Shown here piece by piece: positions 16,087 through 24,081 of a DNA stretch of 45,419 nucleotides (its first letter is position 1; the number at the start of each line of letters is the position of its first letter). Source of the DNA: Bacillus sp. FJAT-27245. GTDB lineage: Bacteria > Bacillota > Bacilli > Bacillales > Cytobacillaceae. The notes below the pieces were generated by a model. It searched no databases, had not been told where the DNA came from, and saw only the letters and a list, made by a program, of their open reading frames with translations. A program made the position numbers and the translations under genes. The stretch covers positions 1,484,368-1,529,786 of the forward strand of contig NZ_LIGI01000001.1 of the NCBI RefSeq assembly GCF_001273955.1, given 5' to 3'.

Positions 16087-17427
16087 TTAAATAGCAGGCG
16101 TTGCCGTTTTTACAGCCTCAAGAAGCAAATCCGCGATATGGACCGCCCGCATTGACTTTGATAAGCCTTCCCGTTCAATGCCAAGCTTCATCTGCAGCAG
16201 GCAGCCGGGGTTCGTGGTTACAATTGTTGCGGCATGAGTATTTTTCACTTTCTCCATTTTGTAATCCAGAACCTTCATGGACATTTCCGATTCTAATATG
16301 TTGTAGATGCCAGCGGAACCGCAACAGCGGTCTGCCTCGTCCATTTCCCGGTAATTGACGCCTTTTACCGCCATTAACAATGCTCTGGGAGCGGAAGCGG
16401 TTTTCATTGCATTCCGTAAGTGGCAGGAATCCTGATACGTGACAATTTGCTGCGGAAGTTCGAGTTCTACTTTGCCAAGGAATCCAGCTTCAATCAAAAC
16501 TTCTGATATATCCTTCACTTTTCCAGAAAACTCAGTGGCCCGACCACGCCATTTCGCATCATTCTGAAACAGGTGCCCGTATTCGACAAGGAAGCCGCCG
16601 CATCCTCCTGCGTTGGAAATAATATAATCCGCTCCTGACCCCTCGAACGCATCTATATTCTTTTTCGCTAATTCCTTTGCCGAATCTTTTTCACCATAAT
16701 GGCCATGGAGCGCACCGCAGCAAGCCTGGCTTTTTGGTATAACCACCTCGCAGCCGGCAAGCTGGAGAAGCTTGATTGTCGCATTATTCGTTTCCAGGAA
16801 CATTGTATCCATTAAACAGCCTCTGAAAAATGCAACCCTCATGGTTCTTTTGCCCGATGCCGGCAAAAATTCAGGCCTGTTTTTTAATTCCTTCATCGTT
16901 GGAACATCAGGCAGTATTTTTTCCATGGAAGCAAGCCTCTCAGGCAGGAGGCTCATAAACCCAATTTTCCTGGCGGCAGTTTGCAGCCCGGACCTCTGGT
17001 AAAATCCAATTAGGCCCGCAACCGCGCGCATCCGGTTCTGGTGCGGAAAAAGTCCTTTAAAAGCGGCCTTTCTGGTGAGCCTTACCGGGAGTGAATAAGA
17101 TTTATTGTTTGCGATGATATCGCGTGCTTCCTCAAGAAGGGAGCCGTATTTGACGCCGGGCGGGCACACCGTCTCACATGCCCTGCAGCCAAGGCAAAGG
17201 TCCAATGAGCGCTCAAAGCCTGCATCAGGCTCGATCAGCCCATCCGCGACTGCCTTCATCAGCGCGATGCGCCCACGCGGGGAATGGTTTTCCTTAAATC
17301 CGGATTCGATATAGGTCGGACAGCTTGGCAGGCAAAACCCGCAGCGCATGCAATTCAATAGTTCGTCTTCATCCATCCTCGCTTTGAAACCGCTCTGAAT
17401 GGATTCCCGTACCTTTACATTAGTCAT
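16087..17427 (-). CDS. glcF: Glycolate oxidase iron-sulfur subunit
   Basis: The 446-residue product has two N-terminal [4Fe-4S] motifs (CMRCGFCLPSCPTY near 26 and CLGCRACETVCPPG near 78). Two CCG domains follow: one with ACCGALHGHYG and one with RCCGSAGIYN. This is the layout of GlcF, which passes electrons from the flavin subunit to the quinone pool during oxidation of glycolate (or D-lactate) to the 2-oxo acid at the membrane. It overlaps glcD by four bases (ATGA). There is no separate glcE, as in the two-gene ysfC-ysfD arrangement of Bacillus. Other 2-hydroxyacids are possible substrates. Confidence 0.9.
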   Translation of the reverse strand: MTNVKVRESIQSGFKARMDEDELLNCMRCGFCLPSCPTYIESGFKENHSPRGRIALMKAVADGLIEPDAGFERSLDLCLGCRACETVCPPGVKYGSLLEEARDIIANNKSYSLPVRLTRKAAFKGLFPHQNRMRAVAGLIGFYQRSGLQTAARKIGFMSLLPERLASMEKILPDVPTMKELKNRPEFLPASGKRTMRVAFFRGCLMDTMFLETNNATIKLLQLAGCEVVIPKSQACCGALHGHYGEKDSAKELAKKNIDAFEGSGADYIISNAGGCGGFLVEYGHLFQNDAKWRGRATEFSGKVKDISEVLIEAGFLGKVELELPQQIVTYQDSCHLRNAMKTASAPRALLMAVKGVNYREMDEADRCCGSAGIYNILESEMSMKVLDYKMEKVKNTHAATIVTTNPGCLLQMKLGIEREGLSKSMRAVHIADLLLEAVKTATPAI

Positions 17428-18848
17428 CTTGACACCACCACCCGGTTTCGGCTGTCTCCCTCAAAAATTTTACCAGGGTTCATGATGTTGTTCGGATCGA
17501 GTGCCGCTTTGACAGCCTTCATGGCGGCAATCCCTTCCTTACCGAGTTTCATTTCAAGGTAGGGGGCTTTCATGATGCCGACTCCGTGCTCCCCGGTAAT
17601 CGTTCCGCCAAGCTCGATGGCTCTTGCGAATATTTCTTCGAATGCCTTTTCGACACGCTCCATTTCCTCGCGGTTCCGGATATCGGTCGGGCAGGTTGGA
17701 TGAAGGTTTCCATCGCCTGCATGGCCGAATGTACAAATATTGAGATTGTATTTCCCGGCGATTTCTGTAATCGACTTAACCATCCTGGCAATTTCGGAAC
17801 GCGGGACTGTCGCATCCTCAAGAATTGTTGTCGGAGCAAGCCTTGCAAGGGCGGATAAAGCCGTCCTTCTTGCCGTCCTCAGTGCTTCTGCTTCTTGTGC
17901 CGTTTGGGCAACCTCGACAGAAAATGCGTTTTCCTGGAGGCAAATTTCCGTTATCCTGGCCATGTCACGCTCAACGATTTCGGGCGGGCCGTCCTGTTCA
18001 ATCAATAGGATGGCTTCGGCATGGACGGGGAGGCCGATATTTACATAATCCTCAACGACCCTGATGGTTGCATTGTCAAGGAATTCAAGCGTCGCCGGTA
18101 TGATCTTGTTGGCGATGATACTCGATACCGCCCTGGCAGCCGATTCAAGATCCCCGAAAAGTGCCAGTCCGGTCTTTTTCGTTTCCGGTAAGGGAAGGAG
18201 TTTCAGGATTGCTTCGGTAACGACACAGAGCGTTCCTTCAGAGCCGACAAACAGGCGGGTGAAATCATAGCCTGCGACATCCTTTGCAAGCTTCCCGCCA
18301 GTCCGGATGATATCGCCATTTGGCAATACCGCCTCCAAGCCGATTACGTAATCTCTCGTAACCCCGTATTTAAGCCCGCGGAGGCCTCCGGCATTTTCGC
18401 TAATATTACCTGCTATTGTTGAGATATTCATTGACCCTGGATCAGGTGGATAAAAAAGCCCCCTCGCTTCCACCGCCTGGATGATTTGGCCAGTCAATAC
18501 ACCGGGCTGGACTGTAATCGTCAAATTCGCCTCATCAATTTCAAGGATTTTGTTCATATGTTTGAATAAAAGGACAATTCCCCCTTCAATTGGGCATGTG
18601 CCTCCACATAGGTTCGTACCTGAACCCCTTGGAACGACAGGGATCCGATATTCGTTGCAAATTTTCAGGACCTCTGACACCTCCCGGGTATTCCTCGGGC
18701 TAATGACTGCTTCAGGCATCGCCTGGTAATTTGGTGTCGCATCATAGGAATAAACGAGCCGGCTCGTTTGAGTGTCCTCGTAATTTTCCGGCGATACAAC
18801 CGCGATAAATTTGTTTTTTATTTGCTCTGAAATTCCTTGTGCCAGCAT
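17424..18848 (-). CDS. glcD: Glycolate oxidase FAD-linked subunit
   Basis: The 474-residue flavoprotein has an FAD-binding PCMH domain (PRGSGTNLCGGTCPIEGGIVL near residue 73, GLRGLKYGVTRDYVIG near 157). Its C-terminal FAD-oxidase domain holds the motifs HAGDGNLHP and TGEHGVG. These match GlcD / D-lactate dehydrogenase-type enzymes that oxidise 2-hydroxyacids. It is the first gene of glcDF; GGGAGG stands seven bases before the ATG. A 14-bp palindrome near the predicted transcription start suggests local repression. D-lactate is an alternative substrate. Confidence 0.9.
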   Translation of the reverse strand: MLAQGISEQIKNKFIAVVSPENYEDTQTSRLVYSYDATPNYQAMPEAVISPRNTREVSEVLKICNEYRIPVVPRGSGTNLCGGTCPIEGGIVLLFKHMNKILEIDEANLTITVQPGVLTGQIIQAVEARGLFYPPDPGSMNISTIAGNISENAGGLRGLKYGVTRDYVIGLEAVLPNGDIIRTGGKLAKDVAGYDFTRLFVGSEGTLCVVTEAILKLLPLPETKKTGLALFGDLESAARAVSSIIANKIIPATLEFLDNATIRVVEDYVNIGLPVHAEAILLIEQDGPPEIVERDMARITEICLQENAFSVEVAQTAQEAEALRTARRTALSALARLAPTTILEDATVPRSEIARMVKSITEIAGKYNLNICTFGHAGDGNLHPTCPTDIRNREEMERVEKAFEEIFARAIELGGTITGEHGVGIMKAPYLEMKLGKEGIAAMKAVKAALDPNNIMNPGKIFEGDSRNRVVVSR

Positions 18849-18864
18849 ATAGATCCTCCCATCC

Positions 18865-18889
18865 TAGAAGTACTTCTACTGTCATTATA
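18865..18889 (-). promoter_or_regulatory. -10 box and palindromic operator candidate of glcDF
   Basis: On the minus strand a TATAAT (18884-18889) is followed by the perfect 14-bp palindrome TAGAAGTACTTCTA (18865-18878), which would cover the transcription start. The -35 is weak. A dimeric repressor, for example of the GntR class, could bind here; no such regulator gene is adjacent. Confidence 0.5.
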
Positions 18890-18930
18890 AACTGAATTGT
18901 CCGATTTCTGCTTTTAAAAAGAAATAGTAA

Positions 18931-18961
18931 AAGAACCGCCTGCATGAGTGAGGCGGTTCTT
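18931..18961 (-). terminator. Terminator of the DUF3905-like gene
   Basis: A perfect 11-bp stem (AAGAACCGCCT with AGGCGGTTCTT) with a 9-nt loop lies five bases past the minus-strand stop codon and separates it from glcDF downstream. Confidence 0.8.
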
Positions 18962-18966
18962 CTATG

Positions 18967-19314
18967 TTAGTCCGTGCCTTTTCCTGTATCAATTTGCGGA
19001 TGCATGAAAGGAACCGCCCGTGGCTTTTGCTTGCTTTCAAGTAGCCCCCTGTTCTCGGCAGTGTTCCAGCCAATATCGTTTGTTGGATGGACCCATTGAT
19101 CGCCTGCCATAATTTCCGGATCCGTTTCTTCGGTCCAATTTTCAAGCGGGGAGTTTGGGGAAGCATAGCGGCTGTCTCCAATGATTACATTATGCTCGTT
19201 CATAAAGGGCGGTTCCATGGCCATGCCTGTTCCTTTGAAATCAGGTGCATTGATTTGGTGGGGGAGAGTCCCATCGATTTCGGGCCGTTTTAATTCGTCC
19301 GCATCGTTAGCCAT
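18967..19314 (-). CDS. Small conserved protein, DUF3905-like
   Basis: This 115-residue soluble protein is rich in Pro, Asn and acidic residues and has no signal peptide or membrane segment. Stretches such as PHQINAPDFKGTGMAMEPPF, SPNSPLENW and DQWVHPTNDIGWNTAENR look like those of the Bacillus DUF3905 family as I recall it; I cannot confirm this by search. It has a good ribosome binding site (AAAGGAGGAAAGAG) and a terminator, so it is expressed as a single gene. Function unknown; its restriction to spore formers would fit a sporulation role. Confidence 0.65.
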   Translation of the reverse strand: MANDADELKRPEIDGTLPHQINAPDFKGTGMAMEPPFMNEHNVIIGDSRYASPNSPLENWTEETDPEIMAGDQWVHPTNDIGWNTAENRGLLESKQKPRAVPFMHPQIDTGKGTD

Positions 19315-19469
19315 TCTCTTTCCTCCTTTTTTCTTTATTTTTTGAAAAACGGAATGGTTTTATCCCCGCATAGGGGGCACCCAGAAGGAAGGGGATTTCA
19401 TGGAACAATTGGCCATGCATGAAAATAGCGCTGGAGAAAGAGACTAATGAAAAAGGAGGCATCATATCA

Positions 19470-19631
19470 ATGGCTAAGCGAAAAGCGGAGCGGAATGCGG
19501 TTGAGAAATATAGCAAGACCCCTTATAAAAATACTCGGGAGTCGGATTTCTCTGCCGAACTTGCCCATGAGGAGGATCCGATGAAAGGAGCAAACCGGAA
19601 TTCCAAACTTGGGCGGAAAGGGCGGAGCTGA
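19470..19631 (+). CDS. Small basic protein of unknown function (53 aa)
   Basis: The ATG lies ten bases after AAAAGGAGG. The 53-residue product is hydrophilic and very basic (MAKRKAERNAVEKY at the start, KLGRKGRS at the end) with an acidic middle (FSAELAHEEDP). This style recalls small spore proteins such as SspO or YfhD, but I cannot assign it to either. Its stop codon overlaps the start of the next small gene by one base (TGATG), so the two are coupled. Confidence 0.6.
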   Translation: MAKRKAERNAVEKYSKTPYKNTRESDFSAELAHEEDPMKGANRNSKLGRKGRS

Positions 19632-19780
19632 TGAAGGATAAAGTCCAAAGACATGCCAACCGGGAAGAGTTCAGCATCGAATTCGGTGATGTGAACGGGA
19701 TTAAACTGTATGAACTTTTTGCAATGGGCCGGGAAGAAAATAAAAAGGATAAGGAACAAGCTGAAAAAGTAAAAAAATAA
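19631..19780 (+). CDS. Small charged protein of unknown function (49 aa)
   Basis: This 49-residue frame starts in the stop codon of the preceding small gene and ends inside a terminator stem. The product is charged, with a short hydrophobic patch (GIKLYELFAMG) and a Lys/Glu tail. The upstream gene's end (GGGCGGAAAGGGCGGAGC) may serve as a weak ribosome site. It is supported mainly by the tight coupling and by filling the space exactly to the terminator. Function unknown. Confidence 0.5.
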   Translation: MKDKVQRHANREEFSIEFGDVNGIKLYELFAMGREENKKDKEQAEKVKK

Positions 19781-19801
19781 GCCGGCATTCGCCGGCTTAT
19801 T
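19776..19801. terminator. Compact bidirectional terminator holding both stop codons
   Basis: A perfect stem of at least 10 bp (ATAAGCCGGC with GCCGGCTTAT) and a 4-nt loop. The stop codons of the convergent genes on both sides lie in its two arms. Confidence 0.85.
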
Positions 19802-21542
19802 GTGCAAAGGAACCTATTAGCGGCCCTTTTCCGGATGGGTCATAGTATACCGCCAAGGCGGAAGGTACTGCCCGGATTTCTCCTGTAGACAAGTAGCCGC
19901 CCAGGTCAAAGGCTAAAGGCTCCAAAATAGTATGCTTGTACATTTCCTTTTCCGAGAGGCCGAGGCTTTGAAACGATTTGCCGGCGAGTGACGGATTGTT
20001 GAGCAGGCGTTGATAGAAGATGCTCCTGTCCTTTTTATCGAAGCGTTTTTCCCACCATGGTTTACGCGGGCTGTATTTGTGCCTTGATAAATAATCGAAC
20101 ATCATTAACCCTTCTGCAATTTCCATGTTGCGTGTATTCCTCGATGAGAGAAAGGACTGAAGGCGTTTGAACAGGTCCTCAAGCTGATGGCCAATCCTGG
20201 CCCAGCCCTTTTCGTCCCAATAGGCTCCGAATTCCTGGAAGAAATCAAACGGTGACTCGAATTCATGGGCAATCAAGTATTCAATCGTGGCGTCCATCCG
20301 GTGGCTGTTCCAGTATTTCTCCAGTACATCCTCGACCTGCTTGATGCGAATGATATCCTCAAATGGAAGGACGTTGTTGCCAAGTATTTCATAAGGAGCC
20401 TGGTCCATAAAAATGTATTCATGCTCACTTGCGCGGATCCTGAGGCCAGTCCCACGGAGCATTTTCAAGAAACCGAGCTGTAACTCTTCGGGCCTCATCT
20501 CAAACACATCATTGAAGGTTTTGCGGAAGGAATGATAGTTTTCTTCCGGCAGGCCGGCAATCAGGTCAAGATGCTGGTCAATTTTGCCGCCTTTCTTCAC
20601 CATCGTGACAGTTCGCTTTAGCTTGTCAAAATTCTGCTTCCTCATTACAAGCTCATTCGTATAATCGTTCGTCGACTGCACACCGATTTCAAAACGGAAC
20701 AATCCTTCCGGTGCTTCGGTGTTCAGGAATTCAATGACTTCCGGCCGCATGATATCGGCTGTTATTTCAAATTGGAAAACCGTTCCCGGCAGGTGCTCAT
20801 CAATCAGGAAGCGGAATATATCCATTGCATAACTTCTGCTTATATTAAAAGTGCGGTCAACGAATTTAATTGTTTTTGCCCCGTTTGCCATCAAATGGCG
20901 GATGTCGTCCTTTATTTTCTCCCTGTCGAAATACCGCACCCCAACCTCGATGGACGATAAGCAAAATTGGCAGCTGAATGGGCAGCCCCGGCTTGTTTCA
21001 ATGTATGTGACCCTTTTGGCCAGATGGGGAATGTCTTCCGGAAAGCGGTACGGGGAAGGAAGCTCTTTCAAATCGAGCTTGCCGGCCTGGAGGTTGATTG
21101 TTACGTTCCCATCCCTCCTAAAAGCCAATCCGGGCACTTTGCCAAAGTCCGGTTCACCGCTTTCAAGTTCCGTAAGAAGCTGCTTGAACGACGCCTCCCC
21201 TTCCCCGATAACGATGAAATCCGCTGAAGGGACTTTTTCCATCCATTCGGTTGTATCATAGGTTACTTCCGGTCCGCCAAGGACAATGGCGATAGCCGGA
21301 TCGATTTTTTTTATCATCGAAATCACTTTAAGTGTTTCTTCGATGTTCCAAATATAACAGCTAAATCCTATGATATCCGGTTTTCTGGCAATAAGGTCGG
21401 AAACGATATTCATTGCCGGGTCCTTAATAGTATATTCCGCCAGTTCAATCGTGAACTCGGGAGCCGCATATGCCTTGAGGTAACGGATTGCCAGATTCGT
21501 GTGGATATATTTAGCGTTCAGCGTTGAACAAATAATCTTCAT
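19797..21542 (-). CDS. B12-binding-type radical SAM protein with DUF4080
   Basis: The 581-residue product has an N-terminal cobalamin-binding-like domain (about 1-135), a radical SAM domain with the cluster motif CPFSCQFC (Cys187, 191, 194) and a C-terminal DUF4080 region. Radical SAM enzymes cleave S-adenosylmethionine to start radical chemistry; with a B12 domain they are often methyltransferases. The substrate of this family is unknown. The N-terminal domain lacks the DxHxxG cobalamin-coordinating motif, so cobalamin, if bound, would be in a different mode. It is transcribed alone, with AGAGGAG before the ATG. Confidence 0.85.
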   Translation of the reverse strand: MKIICSTLNAKYIHTNLAIRYLKAYAAPEFTIELAEYTIKDPAMNIVSDLIARKPDIIGFSCYIWNIEETLKVISMIKKIDPAIAIVLGGPEVTYDTTEWMEKVPSADFIVIGEGEASFKQLLTELESGEPDFGKVPGLAFRRDGNVTINLQAGKLDLKELPSPYRFPEDIPHLAKRVTYIETSRGCPFSCQFCLSSIEVGVRYFDREKIKDDIRHLMANGAKTIKFVDRTFNISRSYAMDIFRFLIDEHLPGTVFQFEITADIMRPEVIEFLNTEAPEGLFRFEIGVQSTNDYTNELVMRKQNFDKLKRTVTMVKKGGKIDQHLDLIAGLPEENYHSFRKTFNDVFEMRPEELQLGFLKMLRGTGLRIRASEHEYIFMDQAPYEILGNNVLPFEDIIRIKQVEDVLEKYWNSHRMDATIEYLIAHEFESPFDFFQEFGAYWDEKGWARIGHQLEDLFKRLQSFLSSRNTRNMEIAEGLMMFDYLSRHKYSPRKPWWEKRFDKKDRSIFYQRLLNNPSLAGKSFQSLGLSEKEMYKHTILEPLAFDLGGYLSTGEIRAVPSALAVYYDPSGKGPLIGSFAQ

Positions 21543-21727
21543 TTTTAGTAACTCCTCTAAAAGGTTCTTAATCAGTATTTTAGTATAATCACGATGGGAT
21601 GTAAAAGGAAGGAAATTTTAAAGAATGTTGCCTGATATGGGGAAAGATAAATCCCTTCCAGTTGCCGGAAGGGATTTGGGAAACAATTATCATGTGCATT
21701 GTGGGTTTATGGTATCTCTTATTTTTA

Positions 21728-22759
21728 TTAGCGCTCTTGGTTAAGCCGCAGGCCGCCTGACAGCCTGCCTAGCAATTTCTTAGTCCGCGAGGTCCTCAAT
21801 TCAATCAGCGGCTGGGTAAAAGATGTAATCAGCTTGCTTGATAGCCCGAAGACAATGATGAGTGACATGCCGGCAAGCAGGACAATCCTTTCCGTCTTGT
21901 CAAAATAGGAAACAAAAGCGCTCTCACGAAAAACTTTTACGAAAAAACCATGTAGCAGGTATACGTAAAGCGTGTTTTTGCCTAGCGTAGTAAAGAAATA
22001 TTGTTTCCTTGGAACGAATGCGAAAAAGCTCATTACCATGACAAGGCTAAGTGCGTATATGCCGAGCCTTTTAAACATCGCCCACACAGAAGCGACCCCC
22101 ATTGCCTCATACGGCTTTGAGCCAAAAAGCCATTGGTACTGCATATCCGGATAAAAATAAAATCCGGCGAAAACCGCAAGGAATAGTCCAAGCGCAACGA
22201 TTCGTTTCCTGATGGTGAATAGCGAATAAAAATGCTCTTTCCTCATGTAATAACCGACAAGGAATAACGGGAAAAACACGAATGTTCTGGAAAGGCTCAA
22301 GTAATTCGAAACCCAGCCGATATAGCCAATCAACAATCCGACTGCAAATGCGGCGGCGATCGCAAAGGATGGCCTAATTTTTGTGAATAATATCAGCATT
22401 AGGTTCCAGTAGAACATACTGACCAAAAACCAGAGCGACCACTGTGGATCGAAAGGGTCAATCCTTAGGCTTGGTTTCTGGTATAGATAAAAATAAAAAA
22501 CAGAATAGATTACCTGGAAAAAGATATACGGAAGAATTAATTTCTTCGCTATTTTCCCCACATAACCCTTTTCATTGAAACCTTTGGCAAAAAAACCAGA
22601 GATCAGGATGAAAGCGGGCATGTGGAACGTGTAAATAACCTTGTAAAGCGCGAAAAAGACCTCATTATCCTCAATGAACGCCCTTAGCAAATGGCCGAAA
22701 ACAACGAGAAAAATCAGGATGAATTTTGCATTGTCAAAGTAGTAGTTTCGTTTTTTCAT
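21728..22759 (-). CDS. Membrane acyltransferase (acyltransferase_3 family, YkrP-like)
   Basis: The 343-residue product has about ten membrane segments and the family start RNYYFDNAKFILIFLVVFGHLLRAF, with the His that is catalytic in acyltransferase_3 proteins. A later FHMPAFILISGFF segment is also typical. These enzymes O-acetylate surface sugars or peptidoglycan-linked polymers. The ATG at 22759 lies five bases after GGAGG; the TTG at 22771 overlaps that site. Its position between the sspD and mtn regions matches ykrP in B. subtilis. Substrate unknown. Confidence 0.82.
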   Translation of the reverse strand: MKKRNYYFDNAKFILIFLVVFGHLLRAFIEDNEVFFALYKVIYTFHMPAFILISGFFAKGFNEKGYVGKIAKKLILPYIFFQVIYSVFYFYLYQKPSLRIDPFDPQWSLWFLVSMFYWNLMLILFTKIRPSFAIAAAFAVGLLIGYIGWVSNYLSLSRTFVFFPLFLVGYYMRKEHFYSLFTIRKRIVALGLFLAVFAGFYFYPDMQYQWLFGSKPYEAMGVASVWAMFKRLGIYALSLVMVMSFFAFVPRKQYFFTTLGKNTLYVYLLHGFFVKVFRESAFVSYFDKTERIVLLAGMSLIIVFGLSSKLITSFTQPLIELRTSRTKKLLGRLSGGLRLNQER

Positions 22760-22961
22760 TATTTCCTCCAACTAAGAGACCCCCAGCAATCCCACTTGCC
22801 TAATACCCGAAAGTGATTTTTTGAAACAGGTAATGAAATCCAGCAACCTGTTATATTACAAATGGTAATCTGTATTAGTTGTTATGGATAACCTCCAACC
22901 TTTGCAAAGCCTGTGTTCATGAAAAGAGTATTCGTACTGTATCTAAAATTTTTTAGGGTTG

Positions 22962-23004
22962 TATAACATTTGTCACAGCGAAAATATCCGCTGATGCCTA
23001 AAAT
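22962..23004 (+). promoter_or_regulatory. Degenerate FNR-like site with -10 box before the oxidoreductase operon
   Basis: TATAA-CATTTG-TCACA (22962-22977) has a perfect right half-site and a left half with 3 of 5 matches to TGTGA-N6-TCACA. A TAAAAT -10 starts 29.5 bp from its centre, the same distance as at the hemerythrin promoter. Alone it would be weak; the shared geometry is the reason to list it. Confidence 0.35.
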
Positions 23005-23068
23005 AGATGGTGGGGATGCCGGCTTATTAGCCTGCAGGGAAATCAAGAAGGGAATTGGGAGGGAAAAC

Positions 23069-24079
23069 ATGTCTATACTGCCAAAAAGAAATGAACTTGG
23101 ATTTTTTGAAATACGCCTTGAATCGATTGGCGGCCTTGGGGCAAACCTGGCCGGAAAAATGCTTGCTGAAGCGGGGGTGCTTGGGCTTGGGCTAAACGGT
23201 TCGAATTTTTCGTCTTATGGTTCTGAGAAAAAGGGTTCGCCTGTTAAAAGCTTTATCCGTTTTTGTGATCCTGATGTTGAAATACGGGATCATAGCCCGA
23301 TTGAACAGCCGCATATAATCGGGGTTTTCCATGAAGCTTTGTATAAAATGGTTGATGTTGTCAGCGGCCTGGATGCCGAGGGAATTGTCCTTGTCAACTC
23401 GGCCAGGGATTTTGACGGCATCAAAAAGGATTTGCAACTGGAATACGGGACACTGGCAATTGTCGACGCGCTAACAATTGCCGTCGAAGAGAAAACGAAG
23501 GTGAATACAGCAATGCTTGGCGCGCTTTTCAGGATATGCGATTTTCTTGACCCGGATGCGATGAGGAAAGTTATCAGGAAAACGTTTGAAAAGAAATACC
23601 CGCACATGGTCGAACCGAATATCAGGACTTTTGACCGTGGATACAATGAAGTCCGTTTCAAGCAATATGAAGTGCCGGCTGGTGCCGAGGGCAAGACTTT
23701 CACGAGGCCGCTTCCACAGCTTGGCTATTTTACCCAGGAAATAGGCGGTGCCATTACCGCTCCGGCAAATAGCATCCTTAAGGATTTGAGCGGTTCAAGA
23801 CAAGGTTTCCTTCCTGAATTGAAAATCGAAAAGTGCATCCACTGCGCATCATGCGATACGGTTTGCCCCGATTTCTGCTTTGTGTGGGAAAAGGGTGAGG
23901 ACAAGCGCGGCAGGGAGCAAATGTTTTTGAAAGGCATCGATTATCAATACTGCAAAGGCTGCCTGAAATGTGTTGAGGCGTGCCCGACCGATGCGCTCGG
24001 CGACCTGCGCGAGACGATTGGCTACGCAGATGCCAACCGGGTACGGCAAAACTTTCCTTATGCAGCAGGGAGGATATAA
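23069..24079 (+). CDS. 2-oxoacid:ferredoxin oxidoreductase, fused gamma-delta subunit
   Basis: The 336-residue product joins a 2-oxoacid:acceptor oxidoreductase gamma domain (FEIRLESIGGLGANLAGKML near residues 11-30, to about 200) to a ferredoxin-like delta domain. The delta domain has two [4Fe-4S] motifs: CIHCASCDTVCP from residue 256 and CKGCLKCVEACP from residue 295. The gamma domain helps bind coenzyme A and the delta domain passes electrons to ferredoxin. The ATG at 23069 follows GGGAGGG; upstream codons in the open frame have no ribosome site. The alpha-beta partner begins two bases after its stop. The substrate may be pyruvate or another 2-oxo acid. Confidence 0.88.
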   Translation: MSILPKRNELGFFEIRLESIGGLGANLAGKMLAEAGVLGLGLNGSNFSSYGSEKKGSPVKSFIRFCDPDVEIRDHSPIEQPHIIGVFHEALYKMVDVVSGLDAEGIVLVNSARDFDGIKKDLQLEYGTLAIVDALTIAVEEKTKVNTAMLGALFRICDFLDPDAMRKVIRKTFEKKYPHMVEPNIRTFDRGYNEVRFKQYEVPAGAEGKTFTRPLPQLGYFTQEIGGAITAPANSILKDLSGSRQGFLPELKIEKCIHCASCDTVCPDFCFVWEKGEDKRGREQMFLKGIDYQYCKGCLKCVEACPTDALGDLRETIGYADANRVRQNFPYAAGRI

Positions 24080-24081
24080 AC

